Notes: generated from the sequence alone by a model not told the origin. A DNA stretch of 64,000 nt from Scleroderma bovista (GCA_037178675.1 JAYMGJ010000247.1:82433-146432); one strand, 5' to 3'. Counted from the stretch's first letter, positions 35,101 to 46,047 are shown. Numbers and translations are program-made.

Positions 35101-36722
35101 CGGCCAAAGTCATCTATTGTTGTAGTTTGTTGTTGCGCATGAGGGAAACCATAGATGCATTCTCCATTTTTGTTGCATCGATTGCTTGGAGATGAAAGGT
35201 GGTTTTGATGATGTAGCATATATCGAGATACTTTGGCACGCAGAGGAGTATTATCCTCAGGAAGTTCAGCTGATACGATGTAGTCAAGGAAGTCAATTTC
35301 TGGCTCGGGGGCAACCTGTTATGATGTCAAGTTCGTATGAATGAGATGACTGAGGTGCTTCATCTTAAAGCTTACTTTCAAAAGAATATGCGCATGAGGA
35401 AACCCTTGTTTTTGAAATTCAATAACTTTGATTAGATACTTCTTTTCTCTGAAGCGAGTGCGAAGGAGATGCAATACTTTTTCTAAGTGACTCTTAAAAC
35501 TGCGGGCTACGACGATTGGGACATCAAATGCGGTTTGACCTTGTTCTGATGTCCAAGCATGAGACCCGACAAAACTGGCAGGAAGCTTAATAGTAGGCTC
35601 GAATTCGTCTTCTAGTGGTTCATTGCCAGCATGCAGTTCATGTTCGCGGAAGCGACGTTCTCTGGCAATGTATGCAAGCTTTTGCTCTTCTGTACACGAA
35701 TACATGTCAACCAAGTACTCACAGCACAGACGGCCAAATGTAGAGAAGCGATCGTTGTTGTCAGCAAGAAGACGACCTCGATACCATTGATGCTGTGTCA
35801 CATGTGGCACTTCAGCGATACGTGAAGCCCCCCAACCAATTTCAGCGTGAGGGAAGAAAAGGACGTAATGAAGTGGTTCATAATGATGGGAGAGAATATT
35901 GATGAATTCTGGCTGCTGAGAGCGGCGACAACGGATGAGAATGGATCGAGGATTGATTGCAGTAGAATTAGAAGCGTGCATCACTGCCGCAAAATCAGCG
36001 GGAGAAGAATAGTCTTTCAGTTCGAGAATGCGAGGCTGATGCAGGTTAGGAGAGTTAAAATACTGGAGATGCGCAACGTAGGGGTTGACATCTCGAACAT
36101 CATTTTTAATGGCTTGCACGACGGAGGCATGAGCTCCAAATTGAATAGCTTTTCTTTCTAACATCTGTTCGTCATATAAGAACCAATGGATCGAATGGTC
36201 CGTATATTCGGTGTTTCGGATGAGATGATAAGTCCATCCGGTGATGGCTACAGCTGGTGGGCCGCCTGCCGGGAAGTGCTGAAAACCTCCCCCGGTGACA
36301 CCGATTCCAGCAAAGGAAAAGAGATTGTTGATGACGCGACTATATTCAATAAGATGGCGACGCTGAGAGGGAATTTGCAGCAAAGCTTGCATACGATTGG
36401 GAAGAGGTTGCAAAGGAGATACTACGTGATTGCCGTTTCGGCAGCAGAAGGAGTCGTCTTCCGTCGAAAGTAGGAAGGCTCCGCAATACATGCAGTGACG
36501 GTTCCATGTCGGAGGATTTATAGGCACAGGAGGTCGTAGTCGTAACGATGTCCACCATGAATCAACCTGATATGCTTTCAATGATGTGTATGTATCAAAT
36601 GCAGAGAAAGATCGTACGGCAGGTCGTGAACGATCACTTGGTGACTCCCTTTCATTAAGCTCATCTCGACGCTGTCGACTGATGTGTCGAAGTTCACGAC
36701 GTCGTGATTTCGTTGAAGGCAT
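32147..36722 (-). pseudogene. Helitron Rep-helicase, lightly decayed, fused to Tnp2-like exons
   Basis: This encodes the rolling-circle transposase. Exon 1 (36722-35376) starts at MPSTKSRRRELRH and ends in the HUH motif GFPHAHILLK. Exon 2 (35315-34574) has a Cys-rich stretch and the Rep tyrosine motif FSYLYKYFFKG. The next exon (from 34525) carries one in-frame TGA, then the PIF1-type helicase: Walker A GRPGRGKM (final Thr/Ser replaced by Met), Walker B VIIWDE and GAGNFRQV (usual Asp replaced by Asn). A frameshift or missed splice lies near 33130. The helicase C-terminus FAHGQLYTALSRV (about 32690) runs without a stop into EPPRTPDHRSP, a GT-AG intron (32550-32501) and an exon (32500-32147) that resembles the N-terminal region of mushroom Tnp2-type transposases (LKNASLDD, LQRLRTPPDHDISIED). 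Confidence 0.75.
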
Positions 36723-36796
36723 GACAACATCACATTCGATTAGATGATACACGAAACGAAACAGAAGACTGAATATAAAAGATGAAGACTACGATA

Positions 36797-37548
36797 TTAT
36801 TCAGCTGTTTGCGATGATGACGTCGATGGAACTGGTGCACTGTCATCACCATCACCTTCGTACCGCGCTCGTTTTCCTTTTCCCTTGGCATACCAATCGA
36901 ACTGTTTCAACTTGGACGATGGAGGCGACTCTGTAGTAGGGCCTGTCAGCTCTGCAGGTCCGAACGTAATATCTTGAATAGCAATCGCGCAACGATCCCC
37001 ATCGATGCACTGAAGAACTCCTTGGACGGTGACATGTTTGCCTACAGCTGGCATTGGAGTTTTTGATAGGCGACGATGAGAAGTCGGATAGTAGCATGTG
37101 ATACAAATGGTTTGCTGTGCTACAGCTGCCCATTGGACGATGTCGAGATCGAAGCCAAGATGGCGCTCTACATCAGTGGTAGAACGCGTGACTTTACCAC
37201 AAAGCACGAAGACGCCAAAAGCTCGACTGCCCGTAGGTAGTCGCTGCGGCTCCTAATTGCAAAGCGCGATATTAGAAAATAAAAAAACTCAAATGGCAAG
37301 CTACTCACGCAGTTAGCATACAGCTGCAAGGAAGCATCATCCTCATGCACGTTTGCACTCGGTGCAAGCAGTGCACGAGCAGCAACAAAGTAGATGCCCT
37401 TATCAACGGCCGTGCTCTCAGGCCCGCCGTAAATGAAGATCTCCGCAGGAAAATCGCCGCGCTTCCAGTAGTGTCTCTTGTCTGCCGGCATGAATTGAAT
37501 GCCATCATCAAGACCGAGGATGCCGATGAAGTTGCATGCGGACGCCAT
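36797..37548 (-). CDS. Helitron-associated OB-fold-like protein
   Basis: Two exons, 37548-37309 and 37252-36797, splice in frame (GT-AG) to a 231-residue protein. The start is ATG at 37546-37548 (MASACNFIGILGLDDG); a longer frame upstream starts at a different codon. The central part, from FGVFVLCGKVTRST through PAVGKHVTVQGVLQCIDGD to CAIAIQDITFGP, has the strand pattern of an OB fold. The C-terminus is basic then acidic and Ser-rich (YAKGKGKRARYEGDGDDSAP). Its stop lies 75 bp before the Rep start on the same strand. Some Helitrons carry RPA-like single-strand DNA binding proteins; whether this is one is inference from pattern only. It appears intact. Confidence 0.55.
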
Positions 37549-37858
37549 GAGAAGAGATGCAAAGAGAAAAGTTTTCACGAACAATGATGATGGTTGTCAG
37601 CGCGTACGTCACAACTGCTGTGGGTGACATCACATGCCAGACTGCAGACTGCCCAGAGGCGAAGACGAACTGGATGCGTTGAAAGCACGGACGCCATGAG
37701 AAGATATGGAAAGAACGCAGCATGAAGTCGACGATCGACACAGCTGATGGCCCTCACAGCGCGCAGCATATCTTGCAGCCAGCGAAGTGATCACACTGAG
37801 GCGAAGAGAACGACGATGCGCAGCCACTTCATCAGCTACATCACAACGGTGGATGACA

Positions 37859-37889
37859 CCCAGTGAAAACTGGACCTTACCTGGTGTGA
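37859..37889 (+). repeat. 31-bp direct repeat, right copy
   Basis: This is identical to 30414-30444, 7445 bp away. It lies just outside the OB-fold gene and probably marks one end of the Helitron. Confidence 0.7.
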
Positions 37890-38140
37890 CCATGTGTGAT
37901 GAGATATGAAATCGATATGAAAAATATGAGGAGGTGTGAGATGAATATGACGCCTTCCTTTTTTGGGTACTGCGCCCTGCGATACGTCCGTCGACTGCAT
38001 CGTTTACACAGTTGCACCCAGCACAGTGCATCGCATCCACGCACGTACGTACTGGTGAGCAGACGCACACACACGCACACGCACACGCACTCCACATCTC
38101 CGCTCTGCCCTTACTCACACTGTTGTAGCTTTCCTCCACG

Positions 38141-38748
38141 ATGGCCGAGTCCACTATGGCTTCAAGTGCATGCAGAGGCGAGTACACCTGCGCCTGCGAC
38201 AAATGTAGCTTCAGACAGCCTCAGAAAGTCTCCAAAGCAACGTGGTATCGCCATGCCAAAGCTACCTCCGAGCAAGCCAAACCTGGAGCAGGGAACCATT
38301 CCGTCAAGACCAAGGCGGACATCATGCGAGCCATGATCAAAAGGCGGCTAGAAACGGTCGAAGACGCTCGTCATCACATTGGTTGTCGCAAGCGTGCTCG
38401 TCTCCGGAACATAGTAAGTCGTCTTCATCTTACGGAGTTTCAGTCGTTGACTTGATCTCCAATGTAGGAACCGCCACGCACGCCTGGTCTTCCCGACCAA
38501 CAGCCCGATGCACCTTCCAACAAGGTATGCTACCCGATTTGATTATTTTCTCTTGGCGATATTGAGATATAGTACCTGTAGGAATTACCGCACGTGTTTG
38601 AACTTCTTGAACAACTACCTGATCCACCTTACAAGGTATGTCGTCCAAAAACCACATATTTCCCTCAAACTAATGCCAATATCCAATGTAGGGACCGCCA
38701 CATATGCCCGATCTTCCTCACCAACAGTTGGATCCATATAATAATGAG
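38141..38748 (+). CDS. N-terminal part of a Tnp2-type transposon gene with repeated small exons
   Basis: Exon 1 (38141-38413) starts at MAESTMASSACRGE and has a Cys-rich motif, CACDKC then WYRHAK, typical of the first exon of mushroom Tnp2-type genes. Three short in-phase exons follow: 38468-38524, 38582-38635 and 38692-38748 (57, 54 and 57 nt), each encoding a variant of a Pro-rich peptide (EPPRTPGLPDQQPDAPSNK, ELPHVFELLEQLPDPPYK, GPPHMPDLPHQQLDPYNNE). The chain then runs into the reverse strand of a second exon array and no transposase core follows, so the gene is truncated. Confidence 0.5.
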
Positions 38749-38826
38749 GTATTTGTGCAATTCACTTGCATCCTTTCACTGATGCACGTCAATACTAACA
38801 GAAAGCAACTGACATGGGCAACATAC

Positions 38827-39217
38827 CTCATCTGGGTGATCTTCTGGAGGCATCGGAGACTGACGATCAGGCGTTCGTGGTGGTTCCTGTGTTAGCTATC
38901 AGTATAAGCCAATAAATATTTGATATGGACAACCTACCTCAGTGGGGCGTTCTTCTGGATGTGCTTGGGACCGATGCTCAGGCATTCCTGGTAGTTCCTA
39001 CACTGCACGTCAGTATTAGCAGGAAGGGCATCACGGAAACATACCTCGTCAGCATGATCTCCTGGAGGTGCTGGAGACCGATGATCAGGCAGCGGCGGTG
39101 GTCTCTACGCCAGATGTCAGCGTCGGTAAGAGAATATTATTGAATTAGGTCACATACCTCATCGGGCTCGTCATCCGGAGGTATCGGGGACCAACGATCA
39201 GGCGAGCATGCCCATTC
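38827..39217 (-). repeat. Tandem array of four 60-nt exons, reversed
   Basis: Four segments of exactly 60 nt (39217-39158, 39104-39045, 38997-38938 and 38886-38827) each follow an AG and precede a GT on the minus strand, all in phase 0. They encode 20-residue units of one family, for example EPPRTPDRQSPMPPEDHPDE and RPPPLPDHRSPAPPGDHADE. The introns are about 50 nt. The intron at about 38826-38779 is nearly identical to the intron at 32550-32501 in the Helitron fusion. The array points toward, and meets, the plus-strand array that ends at 38748. Confidence 0.7.
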
Positions 39218-39528
39218 CTATGTTGGTCAACAAATGAAAACGAAGACACCGCCAACGTAGTACTTTCCTCCCTACTATTGTAACTCCGCACGTCCGTAGG
39301 AATAGAGCACTTGTATTATTATATTATTATTTGTGCATGGCGATCACCTTGTTTATCACCTTGTTTACAAGGTCACTGCGCGTGGACACTTTTTCGACAT
39401 CCGCGCAATTGCCTGTAACAGCTCCGCTGTGGAAAAAGTCGTGGTCTCGAAGACTGCTGCACAAGTGTACCAGCTATCAACAAGATGAATGCACGGTCAT
39501 GATTGGCATGTCCTTGCCAGGAGGTCAG

Positions 39529-39911
39529 TGTTAGAGATATATGGGCATGCATGTAAATAAGGTGCCTGCCATCTCCGATGGCTTTGTTCTGGTCGGATTG
39601 CTCCTATCACAATTGCCTAAGGTTCAATTGCATCAAAGCATCATTAGGGTGTCAGAAGTATCCGATGATCTGGTGTCGTCACGGTGATGTGTTGTCAAGC
39701 TCGGATCAGCCCCGAGCCATATACCTCTTATTTAACCTTCATTTGTTTGACTGATTGTGATTAGTATTCATGTACCTTGCCACATACCTTCGACACAGCT
39801 CTCCAAGCCCATTATTTAGTCTGTCATGTGTTGACCTGAGCACCTCAGCCTTTGTCTCCAAAGCTGAGGTGAGACCCATATCTATTATTCACTACGAGTA
39901 CTACACTAACT
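39529..39911 (+). repeat. Possible solo LTR (copia-like)
   Basis: The segment begins TGTTAGAGATAT and ends CTAAC, giving near-inverted ends, and contains a TATA-like TCTTATTTAACC about 180 bp in. I see no target duplication and the final CA is not present, so this is tentative. Confidence 0.3.
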
Positions 39912-40081
39912 GTCCTACTTAGCTTCATCTGATTGTACTCGTCTTTAGCCATCCGCTGTACCTCGTAACCTCTGTTATAGGGGAGCTCAGAGTAGGTCGC
40001 TTTTGCTTTTGCAGTCGCTTTTGCTTTCACATTGGGTCATGTGCAAGCATCCTAATTCGGTATCTGAGGTTGGAGCTTTAC

Positions 40082-40327
40082 ATGGTCAGTTGACCATGAT
40101 GTGGCTATAGACCTTTAGCGAGATTATGTTATCTAAGGGTCCGGTCCAATGTTTGACAGAGGTTTTTCGTGAATGTACTATTGAGGCATGGCACGTGAGA
40201 GCACAGTAGAAAATTGTAAAAAAAATATTCAACAGTAAGGTTTGAACCCACAGCACAGTAGGCACAGTGTACAAAACCATTAGTCTATCTGACTGGACAT
40301 CAGTAGTGGTAATCAGTCTTATATGAA
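40082..40327 (-). repeat. tRNA-like (SINE-type) repeat, left arm of inverted pair
   Basis: On the minus strand this carries a B-box-like GGTTCAAACC and then eight T, with a tail of about 130 bp. It is the inverted counterpart of 40501-40747 over about 246 bp; the two arms are separated by about 173 bp. Confidence 0.6.
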
Positions 40328-40500
40328 GCATAGTGGTTAATTGGAAATACTACTGGATTTCACTGTAATGCAATAAACATTGTAAGATGCACACCTAATA
40401 GGCACTGAATCAAGCTGGGTGTTTGCTGGCTTGTGCTGTGAATAGATAGTAAGCATGAGATGTATATTGTCCAAATTTTCTCTAAGTCAAGAAACTACTC

Positions 40501-40747
40501 TTCATATAAATCTAAGGAATGCTATTGATGTCTGGTCAGATGGAATAATGGTTTCATACACTGTGCCTACTGCGCTGTGGGTTCGAACCTTGCTGTTGGA
40601 TATTTTTTTTACAATTTCTACTGCACTCTCATGTGCCATGCCTCAATAGTACATTCACGAAAAACCTCTGTCAAATGTTGGACCAGACCCTTAGATAACA
40701 TAATCTTGCTAAAGGTCTATAGCCACGTCACAGTCAACTGACCATGT
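40501..40747 (+). repeat. tRNA-like (SINE-type) repeat, right arm of inverted pair
   Basis: This carries an A-box-like TGGTCAGATGG, an exact B box GGTTCGAACC and then a run of eight T, followed by a tail ending in ACTGACCATGTAGTTGGAGC. The layout suggests a pol III promoter inherited from a tRNA. It pairs with 40082-40327. Confidence 0.6.
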
Positions 40748-40904
40748 AGTTGGAGCGCAAAATGTGCAGCACAAAAACTTTCATAGTCCATGACTACTGA
40801 AGGTTGCTATATAGCTCTCTACAGAATATACCAAGTTAAAATACATAAAGATTGAGATAGACATGGCATTGGTGAAGAGATATAATGAAGTCAAAAAAAG
40901 TGGG

Positions 40905-40993
40905 CAAGAGGGGACTTGAACCCTCACCCCAGGCAAAAACATTAGTGTAAAGGGAGTAATCTCCCTTTACTGTTGACCACTAGGAGGTCTATC
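40905..40993 (-). ncRNA. tRNA-like sequence, probably not a functional tRNA
   Basis: On the minus strand there is a good T arm (GAGGG-TTCAAGT-CCCTC), then TTGCCCAC and a run of seven T. A perfect 10-bp hairpin GTAAAGGGAG/CTCCCTTTAC with a 4-nt loop lies upstream, and GTGGTCAA could pair with the 3' acceptor strand with one mismatch. A normal D arm is not evident. It may be a decayed tRNA or a tRNA-derived repeat. Confidence 0.35.
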
Positions 40994-41006
40994 TTAGTAT
41001 AGTAGC

Positions 41007-41030
41007 GCTTCTGCTTATATAAGCAGAAGC
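41007..41030. repeat. Perfect 24-bp palindrome
   Basis: The segment GCTTCTGCTTAT and its reverse complement abut with no spacer. It lies in a transposon-rich region with a TATA-like centre and could be part of a short LTR promoter. No function can be assigned. Confidence 0.5.
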
Positions 41031-42642
41031 ACCCATATATATAGCGCTGGCGCTCATTACATAAGCAGATTATCTTCTAACTACTCTACTACTGTACCAT
41101 CACCTACCCTCAATATAACACAGGTTGTGTTCATTCAGGGTGTAACTATCAGTCATCAGAGCCAGCAACAACTTACATTTTTTGAACAACCTGGACATGA
41201 GTGTCATAAGTACTAGCGCGACAATGCGCAGGATGACCTTGAGGAGTGCCACAAGGTCTAGTGAGCCCGAAAGGGCTTGTGAAAATTTTTCCCATGGCAA
41301 CTGAGTGCCCAACACTGCTGATGGTGGTACGAGTCAAGTTTGCCTAGAGGAAGTAAACAGAGCCCTTGCTCGTGAGGAGACCAGTGGTCTCGATGACATA
41401 TATGAGACACCTGAGCTGAGGTCGATGACCTCAAGGAACACTATGAGGATGGATAGCCCTCTGACCAGTCTGCCAGCAAGCACCCCAATGATGGGGATTA
41501 GTTGACCAGTGAGTACACCAGTGATAGGAGAGTGGGAGACTCGACTCCACGAGCTCTGTATAGAAAGGTGGTGGTCTGCACAGGGAAGGTCTAGCCTAAG
41601 GAAGGGAAAAGGAGGAGACCTGTAGGGTAACCTCAGTATGCTGGCAAGCTACTTTATATTAGTATGTACCTGTAGTGTAACTACAAGGTATCAGTAAGTG
41701 TATGTGGTGGTTAGTAGATGGTACTCACCCTCAGTATGCTGGCAAGCTACTGAGGGAACTATGGTACTAGGAACTCTACTCTAGTGCAATGCAAGCTTAT
41801 GTAAGTAGGTAAATATACCACAACAGTCTGTTTATCTCCAACACTCTGTCGTGCCTTCTTCTTTGCCTCCCCATTCTCCCAAGGACCATACCCTCCATGT
41901 TATAGTGAGGTGCAGGAGTCCATGCGAGAATTAATGGGGATGCTCGCCAAGGACTGGTGAAACACACCCCACGAGGAAAGGGACTACAATCACGGGTTGG
42001 TCCCAGGAGGAGACCAGGCAGCTATGTTCGACAGCCTCTGAATAGCTCTCCTAACAGATCCTCGAAATGAGAACACATCGTGCAGGGATGTATTCTCGGA
42101 TAACCCGACACCGAGATTCACTGTCAAGAGCGAAATCAACAATGAAGAGGAGCAAGACCACTTCTCCGTCTTCAACATTCCCACTCATGGGACGAGTGGG
42201 CGACGAGTGACATTGAACACTCCGCAGGCAGAGAATGATGGGGCATCAAGAGACACCTGATCGTGAGACATCCCACCCCACTTGGCTCGGCATGAAAGTT
42301 GTGAAGAAGTGAGGGAAGTCCCTTGATACGAGCAAGGCCTGTTTGCCCAAAGGTACCAGAACCTTCTGCCTCCGCCACCCCCAGGAGGAGGAGGAGGAGG
42401 AACCAACTCCTCAGACGATGACAGTGACAATGACAGAAGGCATCGTCGCGAGCGCAGAGAAGTGCGCTTGGCGTGAACTCCAAATTGCTCTGGGCAATAT
42501 AATCAGCTGAGCTATACAGCTCAGAATCGAGGATTGACCCCTGGAATGAGTGGCTATACAGACACTCTGCTTGACCGATACAGACAGCATGTATACGAAG
42601 CTGTTGGCCAACCCGGCAATCCAGTGGGTCCAGAAGTGAACA
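41031..42642 (+). other. Decayed retroelement leader and gag start
   Basis: No intact gene is present. Short plus-strand frames (41305-41505, and pieces between 41880 and 42540) look like remnants of a gag leader and N-terminal gag that are broken by many stops and shifts. A 20-bp unit is tandemly duplicated at 42622-42661. An internal motif, CTCAGTATGCTGGCAAGCTAC, recurs at about 41632 and 41730. Confidence 0.35.
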
Positions 42643-42708
42643 GTGGGTCCAGAAGTGAACCCAGCCCAAGGCATACAAGGGCCAGGACAGCATCAACATA
42701 TTCAACGA

Positions 42709-43815
42709 ATGGGTGAACCAGGTTTACGCTGGTTCAGGATTTATAAAGTGACAGGCCCCACCCACGATGGAGACAGGGTCACATACACAGGTGCCTGTCT
42801 GGAAGACTTAGCAGGCCAATGGTTTGACCAGGAAGTTGAAGGCCCAGATCACATGATCCATTACTGGACTTTCAAGGACCTCATCTATGCACTCTTCGTG
42901 CGATTCATTCACGAAGCCTCCGCACAGAATGCGGCTGAAAAGTACAATAAGACAAGGTACTCCTCCGAGCAAGGGGCCCTCACATTCTACAACGACATGA
43001 GACGTCATGCGGCCAGGATGGTCCAGCCGCTGGATGATTATTCCATGAGGAGGAAGTTCATCAACGGACTCCCATTGTCGTTGGCAGAAGGAGTTGTGAA
43101 GGCATGCAGAATATCTGCAGAACACTCAGCCATGGATCAAATCCTGGTCGAGGTTCAGAAGATGGAGAGCACACTGAAGATGATCAGCAATCACTCTCGA
43201 ACTCAAGCAGTGAAGAGTTCATTTAGAGGGGCCAGCACAGGTGTTCCTGTGAAGGAGAAGTTGAGTTCTGAGAACTCTGGCAACAGGCACAAATATTTCT
43301 GCAGAGGAAATGTGCTGTATAAGAAAGCGCTGTCCAATGCGAGACAGCAGCGAACAGATGGCCAGTGGCCTGGAATGAGGGATGCCGGTCGAGGCACCTA
43401 CAATAGAGGAGGTGGAGCCTCAGGGAAAGTGAGAGGGACACTCTTGCGGAAGGATGCAGGATGTTTCAACTGCAGCGAAGTGGGACACTTCGCAGACCGC
43501 TGCCCCAAACCAAAGAAACAAAATAAGGCCCAATTATTTGCAGCGGACGTGCAGGAGCCTGACACCGCTGAAGACACTGGCGAGCAGGATAATACTGCCC
43601 ATGGCGTCATGGACGACCAAGACCCATCACCAGGGAGTGATGATGAGGGGGATCCAGTAGATGGCCCCCAGTACTCGAGTGACGAAGGAGATGTCATCGA
43701 CATATATGACAATGATGGAGACAGCGATGGAGAACCCGTCGCATGTCTCGGGCGGATGCATACCCATGACTCCCATGATGAGGACGTCATGTACTGCTCA
43801 TCCATGACCACGTGA
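42709..43815 (+). pseudogene. Ty3-type gag with CCHC zinc knuckle, decayed
   Basis: This is a capsid-like gag of a fungal LTR retrotransposon. The frame is open from 42643 but has no ATG before 42709. The capsid region includes LAGQWFDQEV, FVRFIHEASAQNAAEKY and YNDMRRHAARMVQPLDD. The nucleocapsid has CFNCSEVGHFADRCP, a standard CCHC knuckle, near 43460. An acidic tail follows and stops at 43815. A second fragment at 43822-44034 continues in another frame. No protease, reverse transcriptase or flanking LTR pair was found with it, so it is a fragment of a different element from the one at 46-51 kb. Confidence 0.7.
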
Positions 43816-44034
43816 GACAGAATGGATGTCTGCATCGAGTGGTATGAGGTCGACAGCGATGACGAGTCAGACCGCAAGGGGGCACAGAGTGCAGCCCCTG
43901 TACCTGCACCCATGAATGTTGAACCCCGCGAAAATGGCTACCACGAGGATAACATCAACGACCTACTAGAGGTCCCAGCCCCTGGACAGGGCCATGAGCA
44001 TGTACATCAGGAAAATGTAAAGGTCCTGATATAA

Positions 44035-44808
44035 CCAGCCAGACCTTACAAGGACATGCCAACATGGTACAAGTGGATAATTACTTAGATAAGATTATCT
44101 TTGCTGATCAGGCTAGTATCATGAATGATGATTTAATGCCAGAAAGATGGTTCAATGTTGAGGCTATATAACTGCTGGTTAACTTTTTGTGACTATGTCA
44201 GCCATTATCATCCAACAATCAGCCTGACTATCAATGATAAGGTGTGCAAAATAATTCTATTGCTCTGATAATGGAATATCTGCAAATGGCATTGTGTCAT
44301 CATATGGTTATTTAATGACATTCACTGACCAGACCATATCATCCAATACTCAGCCTGACATCTGATGATACATGGCTATCAGGCAATCATCAAAGTGATG
44401 ATATTTTTAACATGATGGGTCATAAGTGGTCATTTATCACCATGGACTGGTCTGCATGCTAAGTCAATGACAACTGGTTCTCAGTAATAATCACTAAGAA
44501 GATTGATCATAACCTGCTAAAATTTTATCAACTGGTATCATTCAGGTCAGGGCCTATCTTCCCAGTCTTCATCACTTCATGGTATGTTGAGCTAGGTATT
44601 TATCAATGGGGGACTAAGCACATGGAAAGTAGTATTAAAGTACAACAAGCAGCCACTGTTATCACCACCGGCACTGGCATTGTTGCTCTCACTGTTGTAG
44701 GTTGGCACTGCTCATTGCCATTGCCATCAGTGGTGAAGCTGCAGCTTGAAATACATCAGCTCAATGAAGATGAGAAGGTTGATGTACCTAATGCACACAA
44801 AGTCCAGG
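44035..44808. other. AT-rich flank of the hAT insertion
   Basis: No recognised gene is present. An open frame from 44622 (65 codons) is cut by the hAT insertion. On the far side of the element, after the duplicated 8 bp, the same frame stays open for about 20 more codons (to about 53055), so the hAT probably landed in a reading frame of unknown nature. Confidence 0.4.
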
Positions 44809-45429
44809 GTACCCAGTAGGGAACTGCACGGGTCAACCCGTGGGTGTCGGGAGGCTGACCCGCACCCGTACCTGCACTTACCTGTACCCACGGGTGTACG
44901 GGTGTATATCACCATGGGTGTCATCAACGGGTATGTGGGTATGTACCCACGATGGGTATATTCACAGGTTGCATTGTAATTTACTATATTAGAAATAAAA
45001 AATTTGTGACTGCATTGTTTGTTGTCATGTCGTGCGTTGTCACTGTTGTCATCAGTGTCCCTCGTCGGCCTCATGTCATGCGTCACTGGTCGTTGTCGTT
45101 GTCGGCGCCATTCTTGTGCTGCCGTATCGCTGGCCACGCTCCTGGTGGCCATGTTGTTGTCGTCATCATCAGCAAACCAACCCTCCCCTGGACAGTACTG
45201 GACAGCTCTCCCAGAACCCCAGCTCTCCCAACAAGGTACCTAACTGGCTAGAACTGGACAGACTGTTCCAGCTGTCCCAGAAGGCCTTGTACAAGCCAAC
45301 AGTACCAATATCCTTATTGCCTGTACTTAGTTTTTGTCCATCTTAATTCACTCAGTGTTCAGGTTAATCAATTTATATTAATTGTGTACAGTACAGAGAA
45401 TAAATATTATATACTATATACTAATGGCG

Positions 45430-45860
45430 GTTGTCGAGGTGGTGGCCATGTCATCATCAATGATGGTGGTGGGGTGGCCATCAGCACAGGCAGGGGGTGG
45501 TGTCGTCATTGTCATCGCTAGTAGTGGGGTGGTGGTTGCATCATCATCGAGGTGGTTGTGGTCGTTGTCGTCGACGGTAGTGGTGGTGGCTGTCGGGTGG
45601 TGGTGGTAGTCGTTGTTGTTGTCATTGACAGTAGTGGGGTGGTGGTGGTTCCGTCGACGGTGGTGGGATGGTGGGTTGTCATCGTCTTCGTTGAGGGTAG
45701 TGGGGTGGTGGTGGTCGCGTCAACGGTGGTGGGTTGTTGTTGTTGTTGTCGACAGTAGTGGGTGGTGGTGGCCCTGTCGTCGTCGACGGTACTGGGGTGG
45801 TGGTGGTGGCTGTTGGGTGGTGGTCGACGCATGGTGTGGTGGTGGTGGAAGATGAAGAGA
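45430..45860. repeat. GTGGTGGTCGTCG-type low-complexity tract
   Basis: This is an imperfect array of GTGGTGG, GTCGTCG and GTTGTTG words. Its open frames in several phases (Val/Gly or Thr/Pro runs) are composition artefacts, not genes. A similar tract lies at 52160-52580 in the other part of the same hAT element. Confidence 0.7.
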
Positions 45861-46047
45861 ATAAGAGACTTAGAGAAATTTTTCAATTGTGTGTGTGTGC
45901 ATGTGTTTGTGTAATGATTATATCAGCATATTGAACTACCAATATTTTCTAATAGTATTTACAACTTCACTACACGCCTTGCCCACAGCCACCACCGACC
46001 ATCACCACCACCAACATCGTCGACGCGACCACCACCATCAGCGACGA

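Larger units (their letters stand above)
30445..37858 (-). mobile_element. Decayed Helitron (Rep-helicase plus accessory genes)
   Basis: All recognisable genes in this stretch lie on the minus strand and belong to a rolling-circle transposon: an OB-fold-like gene (37548-36797), a Rep gene with HUH motif and catalytic tyrosines, and a PIF1-type helicase, followed by captured or fused exons. The stretch is bracketed by the identical 31-bp repeats, and a second, inverted repeat pair lies nearby. True termini were not proven: 5'-A|T-3' insertion with TC and CTRR ends could be checked only at the repeats. Confidence 0.7.

Noticed and set aside
38050..38100. CACACA-rich run as a possible CRISPR-like or regulatory array
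   Set aside because: It is a plain dinucleotide microsatellite; no spaced repeats.
42622..42661. 20-bp tandem duplication as a possible target duplication
   Set aside because: The copies abut with nothing between them, so it is a local slippage duplication in a decayed gag.
45382..45934. Long Val/Gly and Thr/Pro-rich open frames on both strands
   Set aside because: They come from GTGGTGG/GTCGTCG simple sequence that lacks stops in most frames; there is no conserved motif.
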